Assembly: GCF_900239345.1 (NCBI RefSeq)
Contig: NZ_OESZ01000034.1
Span: forward strand, 183,849-247,848
Reading direction: 5' to 3'
Length of the DNA stretch: 64,000 bases
From: Tenacibaculum dicentrarchi
Lineage (GTDB): Bacteria; Bacteroidota; Bacteroidia; Flavobacteriales; Flavobacteriaceae
Positions 45,519 through 54,781 of this stretch are shown one piece after another. Each line of letters opens with the position of its first letter. Position 1 is the stretch's first letter. The translations under genes were made by a program, and so were the position numbers. Below the pieces are notes generated by a model. That model had not been told where the DNA came from. It was given only the letters and a program-made list of their open reading frames with translations, and did not search any database.

Positions 45519-46892
45519 ATGCAAAAAAAAACATATTTAGACATACAAACAAATGCGGCTCCTTTAGCAGTTTTTAGACTGTTATTCGGTATTATGATGC
45601 TTGCCAGTATTGTGCGATTTTGGTATAACGGATGGATAGAAACATTATATATTGACCCTGAATTTCATTTTTCATATTATGGTTTTCAATGGATAAAACC
45701 CTTAGGTCAATACACCTATTTACTGTTTTTTATCTGCGGATTATCAGCCGTTTTTATAGCCTTTGGATATAAATATCGCTTAGCAATAATTGCGTTTTTT
45801 TTAAGCTTCACTTATATTGAATTGATTGATAAAACCACTTATTTAAACCATTATTATTTTATAAGTGTACTGAGTTTTTTGTTGATTTTTTTACCTGCAA
45901 ATGCTCGTTTTTCACTAGATAGTTTTATCGCTAAAAAAACCTATAAAAACGTTCCTAAATGGACTATTGATAGTATAAAACTCTTATTAGGGCTTGTTTA
46001 TTTTTATGCAGGATTGGCAAAACTAAATTCCGATTGGTTGCTAAGAGCACAGCCTTTAAAAATTTGGCTGCCATCAAAATTTAATTTCCCGTTAATTGGC
46101 GGTAACTTAATGCAGCAAGAATGGTTTTGTTATGCAATGAGTTGGAATGGCGCACTTTACGATTTAACAATTCCTTTTTTATTACTTTGGAAAAAAACAC
46201 GTTTATTGGCGTTTACAGTAGTTGTTTTTTTTCACGTTTTTACCCGTATTTTATTTCCTATCGGGATGTTTCCTTTTATTATGATTATAGCAACATTAAT
46301 CTTTTTTGAGGCTACATTTCATGAGAAAATAATTGGTTTTATCCGAAGAAAAATAAAAAACCCTTTGGATAAAATTAAAATAAAACATATTGAAAATTAT
46401 CAATATACAAGCTGTTTAAAAAAACAAGTTATTACAGGGATTGTTGCTGTTCTTTTAGTGTTTCAAGTATTGTTTCCATGGCGGTATTTAGCCTATCCTG
46501 GTGAATTATTTTGGACAGAAGAAGGTTTTCGTTTTTCATGGCGAGTAATGCTAATGGAAAAAGTAGGTTATGCTAATTTTAAAATTGTAGATCGTAAAAC
46601 AGGAGCATTTTTTTATGTAGATAATCGCATGTTTTTAACTTCATTTCAAGAAAAACAAATGAGTTTTCAACCTGATTTTATCTTAGAATACGCTCATTAT
46701 TTAGGTAATCATTTCAAGGATAAAGGGCATGAAAATATAGCTGTATATGTAGAGAGTTATGTAACGCTTAATGGTCGTTTAAGTACTCCTTATATAAACT
46801 CGAAAGTAAATTTATACCAAGAAAAAGAAAGTTTTAAACATAAAAAATGGATTTTACCATTTACCAGCGATATCAAAATTAATGGGCTTTAA
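45519..46892 (+). CDS. HTTM domain membrane protein (gamma-carboxylase-like)
   Basis: This 457-residue protein has about six to eight hydrophobic helices (residues 20-320) and a hydrophilic C-terminal part. 'PLAVFRLLFGIMMLASIVRF' near residue 16 and 'YFYAGLAKLNSDWLLRAQPL' near 165 are HTTM blocks, as in vitamin K-dependent gamma-glutamyl carboxylase. The catalytic residues of the carboxylase cannot be confirmed. It recurs next to imelysin/TonB-receptor genes in Bacteroidota as I recall, but its activity is unknown. Confidence 0.8.
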   Translation: MQKKTYLDIQTNAAPLAVFRLLFGIMMLASIVRFWYNGWIETLYIDPEFHFSYYGFQWIKPLGQYTYLLFFICGLSAVFIAFGYKYRLAIIAFFLSFTYIELIDKTTYLNHYYFISVLSFLLIFLPANARFSLDSFIAKKTYKNVPKWTIDSIKLLLGLVYFYAGLAKLNSDWLLRAQPLKIWLPSKFNFPLIGGNLMQQEWFCYAMSWNGALYDLTIPFLLLWKKTRLLAFTVVVFFHVFTRILFPIGMFPFIMIIATLIFFEATFHEKIIGFIRRKIKNPLDKIKIKHIENYQYTSCLKKQVITGIVAVLLVFQVLFPWRYLAYPGELFWTEEGFRFSWRVMLMEKVGYANFKIVDRKTGAFFYVDNRMFLTSFQEKQMSFQPDFILEYAHYLGNHFKDKGHENIAVYVESYVTLNGRLSTPYINSKVNLYQEKESFKHKKWILPFTSDIKINGL

Positions 46893-47085
46893 GTACTTTT
46901 AAATTCATCTGAAAAAAAATACAACATGATTTAAAATAAAAAAAAGTATAAAATTTAAAATACTTATTATAGAATCAATCTAAATAATTACATTTGTTTA
47001 CGTTTAATTAATATAATAATTAATGGCTAAAAATATAAATTGGGCGTTAAAGTAACTAATAAAATAGTGTCAAAATAAAGTAAAT

Positions 47086-48129
47086 ATGAGAAATATAGTA
47101 GCAATTTTAATGATTACAGTACTTTTAACTTCATGTAAAAATGATCAGAAAAAAGCGGGAAAATCAGCAGAAAAACAACAAGAAGTAAACGTTTATACAC
47201 ACCGTCATTATAAGGCAGATCAGGAATTGTTTGCTAAATTTGAAAAACAAACAGGCATCAAAGTAAATGTAACCAATGCAAAAGCCGATGAGCTAATGCA
47301 AAAAATGACTATTGAAGGAGAACAATCGCCAGCAGATGTATTAATTACAGTAGATGCAGGGCGTTTGGTAAGAGCAAAAAAGAAAGGATTACTACAGTCG
47401 GCAAGCTCATCAATATTAGAAAAAACAATTCCTACGCACTTAAAAGATGCCGATAATAACTGGTTTTCTTTAACAAAAAGAGCCCGTATAATGGTGTATA
47501 ATCCTGAAAAAGTAAGCCCTGAAGATTTATCAACTTACCAAGCTTTAACCGATGATAAATGGAAAAATAAAGTATTAATTCGTTCATCAGGGAATATCTA
47601 TAATCAATCATTATTAGCCTCTATTATTGCTAATAATGGCGAAGAAAAAGCCACAGAATGGGCTAAAGGAATCGTAGCAAATATGGCACGTTCACCAAAA
47701 GGAAACGACCGTGACCAAGTAAAGGCAGTCGTTGCTGGAGAAGGAGATGTAGCGATTGTAAATACCTATTATATTGGTAAATTATTAAACTCAAAAAACC
47801 CTGACGAAGTAAATGCTGCAAAAGGAATTAAATTGTTTTTTCCTAACCAAAATGGTAGCGGAACACACATAAATGTAAGTGGAGCAGGTGTTGCTAAATA
47901 TGCGCCAAACAAAGCAAATGCGATTAAATTTATTGAGTTTTTGGTAAGTAAAGAATCGCAAGAAGTATTTGCAAAGGCAAATTATGAATATCCAGTAAAT
48001 GAAGAAGTAATGGCTTCCGATTTATTAAAATCGTGGGGAACTTTTAAAGAAGATAAGTTATCGTTAACAAAATTAGGTGAAAATAATAAAAAAGCTGTTT
48101 TAATTTTTGATAAAGCACAGTGGAAATAA
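47086..48129 (+). CDS. Fe(3+)-type ABC transporter substrate-binding lipoprotein
   Basis: This 347-residue protein has a lipoprotein signal (MRNIVAILMITVLLTSCK). The type II periplasmic-binding fold is seen in 'QEVNVYTHRHYKADQELFAKF' and 'TGIKVNVTNAKADELMQKM', 'ADVLITVDAGRL', and 'NTYYIGKLL' with Tyr residues that could bind iron as in FbpA/FutA. It belongs to the ferric-binding-protein family and would deliver iron to the permease/ATPase genes at 50066 and 51776. TACATTTG at 46989-46996 fits the -7 box. Three unrelated genes lie between it and the permease. Confidence 0.88.
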   Translation: MRNIVAILMITVLLTSCKNDQKKAGKSAEKQQEVNVYTHRHYKADQELFAKFEKQTGIKVNVTNAKADELMQKMTIEGEQSPADVLITVDAGRLVRAKKKGLLQSASSSILEKTIPTHLKDADNNWFSLTKRARIMVYNPEKVSPEDLSTYQALTDDKWKNKVLIRSSGNIYNQSLLASIIANNGEEKATEWAKGIVANMARSPKGNDRDQVKAVVAGEGDVAIVNTYYIGKLLNSKNPDEVNAAKGIKLFFPNQNGSGTHINVSGAGVAKYAPNKANAIKFIEFLVSKESQEVFAKANYEYPVNEEVMASDLLKSWGTFKEDKLSLTKLGENNKKAVLIFDKAQWK

Positions 48130-48168
48130 ATATATTTATGCGTTGTAGGTAATTAAAAACAAAAAAAC

Positions 48169-48717
48169 ATGAAAAATACTATTTTTAAATTATTAGTTTT
48201 AGTTTTATTCGTTCAATTTTTTAAATCTTGTGATAGTGAAGATAATAGTAATATGTGGTCGAGTATTGATGTTATGTTTTATGACAATCAAGGGAATGAC
48301 TTAACTGGAGAAAAACTGGAGCTTAAAATAAATGATTATCTTAATAAATTGAGAATTAAAGTAACTTCTGAAAATTATGATGAAAATATTGAAGTTATGT
48401 ATTATAATGATGAATTAGGAAACCAGATTCAAGTACCTTTAAAATTGAATTCAATTTTCTTTAAAAATGAAACCGAAAATTCAGATTATGAAATTTTTGA
48501 ATATTCTTTACTACAAGAGAATGTCGTTGTTTTTAATGAAAAATTTAGATTAAAATATAGAGAAGGTAACCCTTTTGAGGTTGTTACTGAAATGAGTAAT
48601 TTAGACTCTAAAGGAGAATGGAAGGAATACAAACCTAAAAAAAGTGAAATAATCATAAATGGAAAAAATACTGGAGTGTTCTTTTCTGTTGAAACTAGAT
48701 ATATAGATAAAAACTAA
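48169..48717 (+). CDS. Unrecognised lipoprotein
   Basis: This 182-residue protein has a lipoprotein signal (MKNTIFKLLVLVLFVQFFKSCD). The mature part is acidic, rich in Asn, Glu and Asp, and contains beta-strand-like stretches ('IEVMYYNDELGNQIQVPLKL') without a known domain. It follows the iron-binding protein gene by 39 bases and is the first of three small genes that separate it from the permease. No role in iron uptake can be shown. It may be an accessory insertion. Confidence 0.6.
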   Translation: MKNTIFKLLVLVLFVQFFKSCDSEDNSNMWSSIDVMFYDNQGNDLTGEKLELKINDYLNKLRIKVTSENYDENIEVMYYNDELGNQIQVPLKLNSIFFKNETENSDYEIFEYSLLQENVVVFNEKFRLKYREGNPFEVVTEMSNLDSKGEWKEYKPKKSEIIINGKNTGVFFSVETRYIDKN

Positions 48718-48985
48718 CTGATATTAATATTCACCTGAAAAAACAAAATTAATTGCTGTTTTTTGCTCACTTAGGAAATTTCTTCGGAATTTTCTCAGGT
48801 TTGTATTTGTTTACTAAATTAGTAGCTTAACCATGCAACTAAACATATAGGACACATTGGCGGTAATTCCCCAAGTCAGAAATCGATTAGTTTTCAAAAC
48901 AAAAAGTTACTTTTGTGAAAAAAAATAAAAATTCCAGAGTATCTAAATTATAGCAAATTTAAAGAAATCAATTAAAGTAATCATA

Positions 48986-49444
48986 TTGTTGACTGTTATT
49001 GGCTTGATAGTTATCGGATGCAAAGACAATTCAAAAGAACAAGAAAAACAAGAAAAAGGCGTTGTTGTAACAACTGATTTTTCAGGAAATTATGTAACTG
49101 CCTCTTATAAAAAACGTAGTGAAGGTTACGATTGGGTTGCCGTTTCAGTAGCTCAAAATTCAGAAGAAGAAATTTATATTTCTGTTCGGTCTCGTGCTGA
49201 TGGTAAAAAACCAACCTGTACTTTTGACACTGTAGCAAAAAAGGCAGGTAATAATACTTTCAAAACGTTGACAAATGGAAAAATAATTTTATTCTCCTTT
49301 AAAGATAATAAGATTTCAATATCAACAGAAAAATTTGAAAACAGGCTAATTTTAAATTTTTACTGTTCTGGAGGAGGAAGTTTAGCAGGAGACTATGAAA
49401 AAATCAACGAATCTTTAGATAAAACACAAATTGATAAAAAATAA
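48986..49444 (+). CDS. Unrecognised lipoprotein with uncertain or lost start codon
   Basis: The frame opens after a stop at 48944-48946. Codons from 48962 read KKSIKVIILLTVIGLIVIGC, an ideal lipoprotein signal, but no ATG precedes them. The position where ATG is expected holds TTA. The TTG at 48986 leaves only 11 residues before the Cys. So either a rare start is used or the gene has lost its start. The mature part contains 'YDWVAVSVAQNSEEEIYISV' and 'RADGKKPTCTFDTV', and no known domain. TACTTTTG at 48908-48915 could be a -7 promoter box, so the gene may be read separately from the iron operon. Confidence 0.5.
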   Translation: MLTVIGLIVIGCKDNSKEQEKQEKGVVVTTDFSGNYVTASYKKRSEGYDWVAVSVAQNSEEEIYISVRSRADGKKPTCTFDTVAKKAGNNTFKTLTNGKIILFSFKDNKISISTEKFENRLILNFYCSGGGSLAGDYEKINESLDKTQIDKK

Positions 49445-49467
49445 TTATAGCGTTAAAAAAATGAACT

Positions 49468-50037
49468 ATGAAAGAATATTTTAATGATATTGAATTTAAG
49501 GTAAAAGACAATTTAAAGCTTAAAAGTAACTTGAAAAATTACTTTGAAAGTGATGGTTTTATAGCGGTTGAAAATGAAAAAGATCAACTGCTTTTTATTA
49601 AAAAAAGCACTTTATTAGACGGTTGGAAATTAAATATTTTAAATTGGGAGGCAAAAATTAATATTGAAGTAAAACAAAAGGACAACGTAGTAATTCATCA
49701 TAATGTTAAAACCAAAGGTTTTGGATTTATTACACCTGTAGCATTTTCCAGATTATTTGAAAAATATTTGTATCATTTAGAAAGCTATATAAACAATAAC
49801 GAATGTTATAAAAGCAAGAATATCGAGTTAATAAAGTTAGGAAAGATAAAAATGTTAAAATATATAGCATTGTTAATTTTAGGGATTTTTACAGGACTTT
49901 GTTTAGGGAGTGTTTTAGAGAATATGACAGGAATAGAATTACTCGGATATTTAGGGATTATTATTGGTTTTAAGGGTACTGAAATAATGATGAATAAATA
50001 CCTAATTAAAAAAAATACCCTACAACATTCTGTATAA
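49468..50037 (+). CDS. Unrecognised protein with C-terminal membrane segment
   Basis: This 189-residue protein has a soluble N-terminal part of about 125 residues ('FNDIEFKVKDNLKLKSNLKN'-like, mixed strands and helices). A hydrophobic hairpin follows at about 128-175 ('YIALLILGIFTGLCLGSVL' and 'LLGYLGIIIGFKGTEIMM'). No family was recognised. It is the third of the three small genes inside the iron ABC operon and ends 28 bases before the permease start. Confidence 0.6.
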   Translation: MKEYFNDIEFKVKDNLKLKSNLKNYFESDGFIAVENEKDQLLFIKKSTLLDGWKLNILNWEAKINIEVKQKDNVVIHHNVKTKGFGFITPVAFSRLFEKYLYHLESYINNNECYKSKNIELIKLGKIKMLKYIALLILGIFTGLCLGSVLENMTGIELLGYLGIIIGFKGTEIMMNKYLIKKNTLQHSV

Positions 50038-50065
50038 AAACTAATCAAACGTTAAATTAATTTTT

Positions 50066-51682
50066 GTGAAAAATAAGTTTCAAAACATTCGAAGAGATGC
50101 AAACAAATGGTCAATATTTTTATTGATCATTGTTTTGTTTGTTGCCATACCAATACTAACAGTTTTTATCAATTTATTTTATGGACCTGGCGAAACCTGG
50201 GGTCATTTTTTAGAACATTTATTGCCAAATTATCTTAAAAACTCACTGATATTAATTATCGGAACGAGTATTTTAACCTTGTTTTTTGGTATTTCATCTG
50301 CTTGGATTGTTTCACGATATCATGTTCCGTTTAGAAAACAATTAGAGTGGCTGTTAATTATTCCGTTGGCAATTCCTTCTTATATTACAGCGTATGCTTA
50401 TGCCGGTATTTTTGATTATGGTGGTATTGTAGCAAAAGTGTTTAGCTTAAAAATTGATGTAATGAATCATATAGGGTTAATTTTTGTACTGAGTATTTCG
50501 TTATATCCGTATATATACGTAGCCTCGAGAGCCTTCTTTTTAAATCAATCGAATAATATTATTGAGGCTTCAAAATTATTAGGAGCAAGTGAACGAAAAA
50601 CCTTTTTTAAGTTGATTTTACCTTTAGCACGTCCTGCATTTGCAGGTGGTTTGGTATTGGTTTTAATGGAGGTTTTAAACGATTATGGTGCTGCTAAATA
50701 TTACGGAATAAGCACTTTTACAACGGGTATTTTTAGAGCTTGGTTTTCATTAGAAGAACCAGAAACGGCTATTTATTTATCGGCAATTTTAGTGATTATT
50801 ATCTTTTTATTAATTACAGTCGAAAAATGGCAACGCCGAAAAATAGGCTATTTTAATGCTACTAAAAATCATCAGAAAGTAATTAGAGAAACAGTTTCAA
50901 AACGATTAAAAATAACGTTTTTTATTATCGCATTTACACCTGTTTTATTTGGGTTTTTACTGCCTTTTATGCAGTTGCTATATTGGGCATTTTTAACTTA
51001 TAAAGAGGTTTTTACATCTGAATTTATAACGATTGCTTTTCAAAGTTTTGGTATTGCTACAATATCGGCATTTACCACGGTTGTTTTTGCCTTGCTTTTG
51101 ATATTTTTATCAAAATGGAATCGATTATCAATACTAAAATCGATTGCAAAAATAGGGGTTTTAGGCTATGCAATTCCGGGAGCTGTAATTGCGGTGGGTG
51201 TTTTAATACCAACTTTATCGTTAGATAAATGGCTGGTTACTTTTATGAAAACTAATTTTGATATAAAAATAGGATTTATCATTAACGGAACTATTATGGT
51301 TTTGGTTTATGCCTACCTTGTTCGATTTTTAGCGGTGGCTTACAATCCTATTGAATCGAACAGTTTAAAATTTGGGAAATCATTATCTGAAGCTTCTAAA
51401 TTATTAGGAAGTGGAACGCTTAAAACCTTTATCAAAATTGAATTTCCCTTGCTAAAACCTGCTATTTTAAGTGCTTTTATTTTAGTTTTTGTCGATGTAA
51501 TGAAAGAATTGCCATTAACCTTAATTTTAAAGCCATATCATATAAATACCTTGGCGGTTAAAGCCTATGAGTATGCCAGTGACGAGCTAATTGCCGAAGC
51601 AGCATTGCCTGCTATATGTATTATTTTAACAGGAATACTACCGATATTATTTTTAAATCGATTAATAGCCAAAGACAGTTAA
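50066..51682 (+). CDS. Iron(III)-type ABC transporter permease (fused double permease)
   Basis: This 538-residue inner-membrane protein has about twelve helices and two binding-protein-dependent permease domains fused in one chain, as in FbpB. Each half has an EAA-like loop: 'EASKLLGASERKTFFKLILPL' (about 170) and 'EASKLLGSGTLKTFIKIEFPL'-like (about 443), which contact the ATPase. The start is a GTG at 50066 (MKNKFQNIRRDANKW). It works with the binding protein at 47086 and the ATPase gene 93 bases downstream. Confidence 0.9.
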   Translation: MKNKFQNIRRDANKWSIFLLIIVLFVAIPILTVFINLFYGPGETWGHFLEHLLPNYLKNSLILIIGTSILTLFFGISSAWIVSRYHVPFRKQLEWLLIIPLAIPSYITAYAYAGIFDYGGIVAKVFSLKIDVMNHIGLIFVLSISLYPYIYVASRAFFLNQSNNIIEASKLLGASERKTFFKLILPLARPAFAGGLVLVLMEVLNDYGAAKYYGISTFTTGIFRAWFSLEEPETAIYLSAILVIIIFLLITVEKWQRRKIGYFNATKNHQKVIRETVSKRLKITFFIIAFTPVLFGFLLPFMQLLYWAFLTYKEVFTSEFITIAFQSFGIATISAFTTVVFALLLIFLSKWNRLSILKSIAKIGVLGYAIPGAVIAVGVLIPTLSLDKWLVTFMKTNFDIKIGFIINGTIMVLVYAYLVRFLAVAYNPIESNSLKFGKSLSEASKLLGSGTLKTFIKIEFPLLKPAILSAFILVFVDVMKELPLTLILKPYHINTLAVKAYEYASDELIAEAALPAICIILTGILPILFLNRLIAKDS

Positions 51683-51775
51683 ATAAAGGTAGTTAAAGAG
51701 CGTTAAATAAAAGTGAAAAAGAGTGTTAAAAATAGCGCTAAAAAAGAATCAAACAGAAAGTTAAATAAAAAATTA

Positions 51776-52504
51776 ATGAGTACGATATTAGAAGTTAAAA
51801 ATGTTGAAAAAACATTTAATAAAGGAAAAGTAATCGCATTAAAAGACGTGTCATTTTCTTTATCCAAAGGAAAAATAATCGCCATAGTAGGCGAAAGTGG
51901 AAGTGGTAAAACAACCTTAATTCGTTTAATAACGGGCTTAGAAGTACTTGATATTGGTACTATTTTATTAAAAGAAAAGGTGGTTTCATCTAATGAAGTA
52001 TTTGTAGCTCCACAGCTTCGAAATGTAGGAATGGTATTTCAAGATTATGCCTTATTTCCTCATTTTTCGGTGGCTGATAATATTGGTTACGGAATTAGTG
52101 ATATATCGGCTACGGATAAAAAAGAAAGAATTAAAGAAGTGTTAAGTTTGGTAGGTTTATCAGATAAAGAAAATTGTTATCCACACGAGCTTTCAGGAGG
52201 ACAGCAACAGCGTGTTGCGTTGGCAAGAGCCTTAGCGCCAAAGCCCGAATTGTTAATTTTAGATGAACCTTTTAGTAATTTAGATGTTATTTTAAGAAGT
52301 CAGTTGCGTAAAGATATTTTGGCTATTTTAAAACAAACCAACACAACGGCTATTTTTGTAACTCACGATATTAAAGATGCTATGGCTATTTCTGATGAAA
52401 TAATCGTGTTAAAAAATGGTGTTATTTTACAGCAAGGAATTACAAAACAGGTGTTTGAAAACCCTGAAGATAGCTACGTAAAATTATTATTTGAAAACAT
52501 ATAA
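51776..52504 (+). CDS. ABC transporter ATP-binding protein, iron(III) type
   Basis: The ATG at 51776 gives 242 residues (MSTILEVKNVEKTF). The frame from a GTG at 51713 adds a repetitive Lys/Ser leader and is less likely. Walker A 'GESGSGKTT' near residue 38, Q-loop 'VFQDYALFPH' near 90, signature 'LSGGQQQRVALARAL' near 140, Walker B 'LLILDEPFSNLD' near 161, and 'VTHD' complete an intact ATPase of the FbpC/PotA class. It lacks the C-terminal TOBE domain that longer homologues have. It powers ferric import with the permease upstream. Confidence 0.9.
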   Translation: MSTILEVKNVEKTFNKGKVIALKDVSFSLSKGKIIAIVGESGSGKTTLIRLITGLEVLDIGTILLKEKVVSSNEVFVAPQLRNVGMVFQDYALFPHFSVADNIGYGISDISATDKKERIKEVLSLVGLSDKENCYPHELSGGQQQRVALARALAPKPELLILDEPFSNLDVILRSQLRKDILAILKQTNTTAIFVTHDIKDAMAISDEIIVLKNGVILQQGITKQVFENPEDSYVKLLFENI

Positions 52505-52523
52505 AACCTAAATTTTAGGTTTT
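52503..52523. terminator. Short hairpin between convergent genes
   Basis: AAAACCTA / TAGGTTTT stem with loop AATTT overlaps the ATPase stop codon. It is weak, but lies between the convergent iron and type IX secretion genes. Confidence 0.5.
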
Positions 52524-52559
52524 ATATGTTTGTAATTATGCTATAATTTAAGTGTTATT

Positions 52560-53444
52560 TTAAAAAATATCATCTAAATTAAATAAGGCAAAAAATTCGT
52601 GAGTTCCATTTTGATAAGGGCTTATTTTATTGGTGTAAATGCTATAACCATAGCCAATATCAAGCCAGTTTGTTGCGGTTATTTTGGTGTTTATTTGCAT
52701 CGAATTATTAAAAGAATACGACAGCCCAACATCGTATTTTTCGTTAATTTCTAAGGTGGTGTTTGCATCAATACTTAATGGTGCTCCTTCTATAACGGTT
52801 AGCAATGTAGAAGGTGTTAGGTTTAAGTAATTGTTTAGTTTTATGGTGTAACCACCACCAATATTCATGTGTAACTTACTTTTGTTTTTACTGCTGTTAA
52901 GGTCTTTATATCGCTGGTCGATTAATAAGGTGTTTAGTGTTGCATGCAGGTAATAATCTTGGTGAATTAATGCTGCTCCCATAGAAAAATTAGGGCTGAA
53001 GTTATTAATAGATTCCGCAAAGAAAGCATCATTTTTTGCCGCTGTTTTAATAGTGTTAAATTCGCCACTGTATAAATTTGCTTGAGCTTTAATACCAAAT
53101 GATATATTATGATCTTTACTTACTTTAAGTTTGTAAGAGGCGTCTAACGAAATTTGTGTTTGGTTAAAAACAAATATTTTATCATTAATAATATTTAAAC
53201 CAATCCCGATGTTTTCTTTTAAAGGAATATTTAACGAAACCGTACTTGTTTTAGGCGCGTCTGTTACACCAACCCATTGCGTTTTAGAGTTTATCAGTAT
53301 TGATGTGTTATCAGCTTGACCAGCAAAAGCAGGATTAATTAGGTTTAGGTTATTATTATATAAACCGTAATTTATTTTATTTTGAGAAACAGCACAAAAA
53401 CTGAATATGAATGCGCTTATTAATAGTATTTTTTTTAGTAACAT
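52560..53444 (-). CDS. PorP/SprF-family type IX secretion outer-membrane protein
   Basis: This 294-residue protein has a Sec signal (ending CAVSQ). 'NLINPAFAG' and 'SILINSKTQWVGVTDAPKT' near the N-terminus are PorP/SprF hallmarks, and the rest is an amphipathic beta-barrel. SprF-type proteins cooperate with type IX-secreted proteins that carry a type-B (gliding-motility) C-terminal domain. The partner is probably the protein at 53455-54765, only 10 bases upstream in the operon. A second paralogue lies at 54782. Confidence 0.9.
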   Translation of the reverse strand: MLLKKILLISAFIFSFCAVSQNKINYGLYNNNLNLINPAFAGQADNTSILINSKTQWVGVTDAPKTSTVSLNIPLKENIGIGLNIINDKIFVFNQTQISLDASYKLKVSKDHNISFGIKAQANLYSGEFNTIKTAAKNDAFFAESINNFSPNFSMGAALIHQDYYLHATLNTLLIDQRYKDLNSSKNKSKLHMNIGGGYTIKLNNYLNLTPSTLLTVIEGAPLSIDANTTLEINEKYDVGLSYSFNNSMQINTKITATNWLDIGYGYSIYTNKISPYQNGTHEFFALFNLDDIF

Positions 53445-53454
53445 GTTATTTTTT

Positions 53455-54765
53455 TTAATAATTTATTTGTACCCAACCTTTAATGATTTCTTTGTCTTGA
53501 CCTGTATTAAAGATAAAATAATAAGAACCTATAGGAAGTTTAGCATCTTTAGAAATAGTAATTTTACCGTTAGATTCACCATTCCAATCATCTTTATAAG
53601 GCGCTGCATCATATACTTGGTAACCTAATCGATTAAAAATAAATAAGCTATTATTAGGATATTTTGTAGCGATATCGGTATTACTAAAAATTTGCCAAGT
53701 ATCGTTTATACCATCGTTATTTGGTGAAAACCCTTGTACTAAATTATTTGATTTTGTGATGTCATCTGTAGTAGGAATTTGATCATTTTCAGAGTCTGTA
53801 ATTTTATTTTTGGTGAATTTTACTTCTTCAGTATCTCTAATCATAACGCCATTTAACATTCCTGAAATAACGGCTGTTTCTTCTTCGGTACTACTGGTTA
53901 AATAAGCGGTGTAAGTACCATCTTTTTTATCCATAACAGATCCTAAAACCCCTGCGGTAGTACTTAAAGTAACTCTTTGGTTTGCGTATTGTAAAGCGCT
54001 TCCATCTTCGTTGTATAATTGCACGGTAATAAGGCTCGATGAAACACCGTTTGCTCTTATTGTTTTAGTATCGGCAGTAATTGTTGCTTTTTGTTCAGAG
54101 GGTGTAAAATCTTCGGTATTCATTTCATCAAAATAAAAACGAGTAACAGGAAGTTCTTTCGCATAATTTCCCTCGCCTTTTTTCTCACCTTTTTTGAAAA
54201 CTTCATAAACAACAGTATTCTCTCCTGCATCATTCCATAAAAAAGAAGGTGAAGTTCCACAGCCTGTATAACCTCCTAAAGGCTTATTGTTTTCATTACT
54301 AAAATAAACGACTAAGCTTTTTTTACCAGAATATTCAAATTCGGTATCAAAAACAACCTGTGTTTTAGAGTTTTCAATAGTAAGTCCTCTTTTCCAGGTA
54401 ATATCACCATCATATACTTTGGTAAACGTTGATAAATCAGGTTCTGAAGTACTGTTAAATTGATTGAAATCAACTTCTTTTAAATATATTTTTTGATTTT
54501 TTGCCGTGTCAAAATTACATTCATTAAATGTCATACAATCAACATAAAAAGCAAGTCCTTTTATAGCACCAGAAGCACTTATTTGTGATGGATTATATAA
54601 CATGCTAGCCCAGCTATTTTCTTTTTCAAGCACATAATCGTAACGGGCAGGAGCAGCTTTAGAAATAGAACTTCCACATTTTGGAGTACCAACAGTAACT
54701 TGGTTGCCTTGTGCGTAAATTGTGGTTGCTAAAAAAGATAAAACGAGTAAAAATATTTTTTTCAT
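53455..54765 (-). CDS. Surface protein with gliding-motility-type C-terminal domain
   Basis: This 436-residue protein has a Sec signal and a cysteine-containing N-terminal domain (about 20-215, 'TVGTPKCGSSIS' to 'PVTRFYF'). An invasin/Big-1-like Ig domain (about 225-325) follows, then the C-terminal CHU_C/type-B T9SS signal ('FSPNNDGINDTWQIF', 'PIGSYYFIF', 'GWVQINY', about 345-436). It should be exported by type IX secretion and displayed on the cell surface. The N-terminal domain matches that of the protein at 57269, and the gene lies beside the PorP/SprF gene at 52560. Confidence 0.88.
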   Translation of the reverse strand: MKKIFLLVLSFLATTIYAQGNQVTVGTPKCGSSISKAAPARYDYVLEKENSWASMLYNPSQISASGAIKGLAFYVDCMTFNECNFDTAKNQKIYLKEVDFNQFNSTSEPDLSTFTKVYDGDITWKRGLTIENSKTQVVFDTEFEYSGKKSLVVYFSNENNKPLGGYTGCGTSPSFLWNDAGENTVVYEVFKKGEKKGEGNYAKELPVTRFYFDEMNTEDFTPSEQKATITADTKTIRANGVSSSLITVQLYNEDGSALQYANQRVTLSTTAGVLGSVMDKKDGTYTAYLTSSTEEETAVISGMLNGVMIRDTEEVKFTKNKITDSENDQIPTTDDITKSNNLVQGFSPNNDGINDTWQIFSNTDIATKYPNNSLFIFNRLGYQVYDAAPYKDDWNGESNGKITISKDAKLPIGSYYFIFNTGQDKEIIKGWVQINY

Positions 54766-54781
54766 TATAAGTATGTATGTG

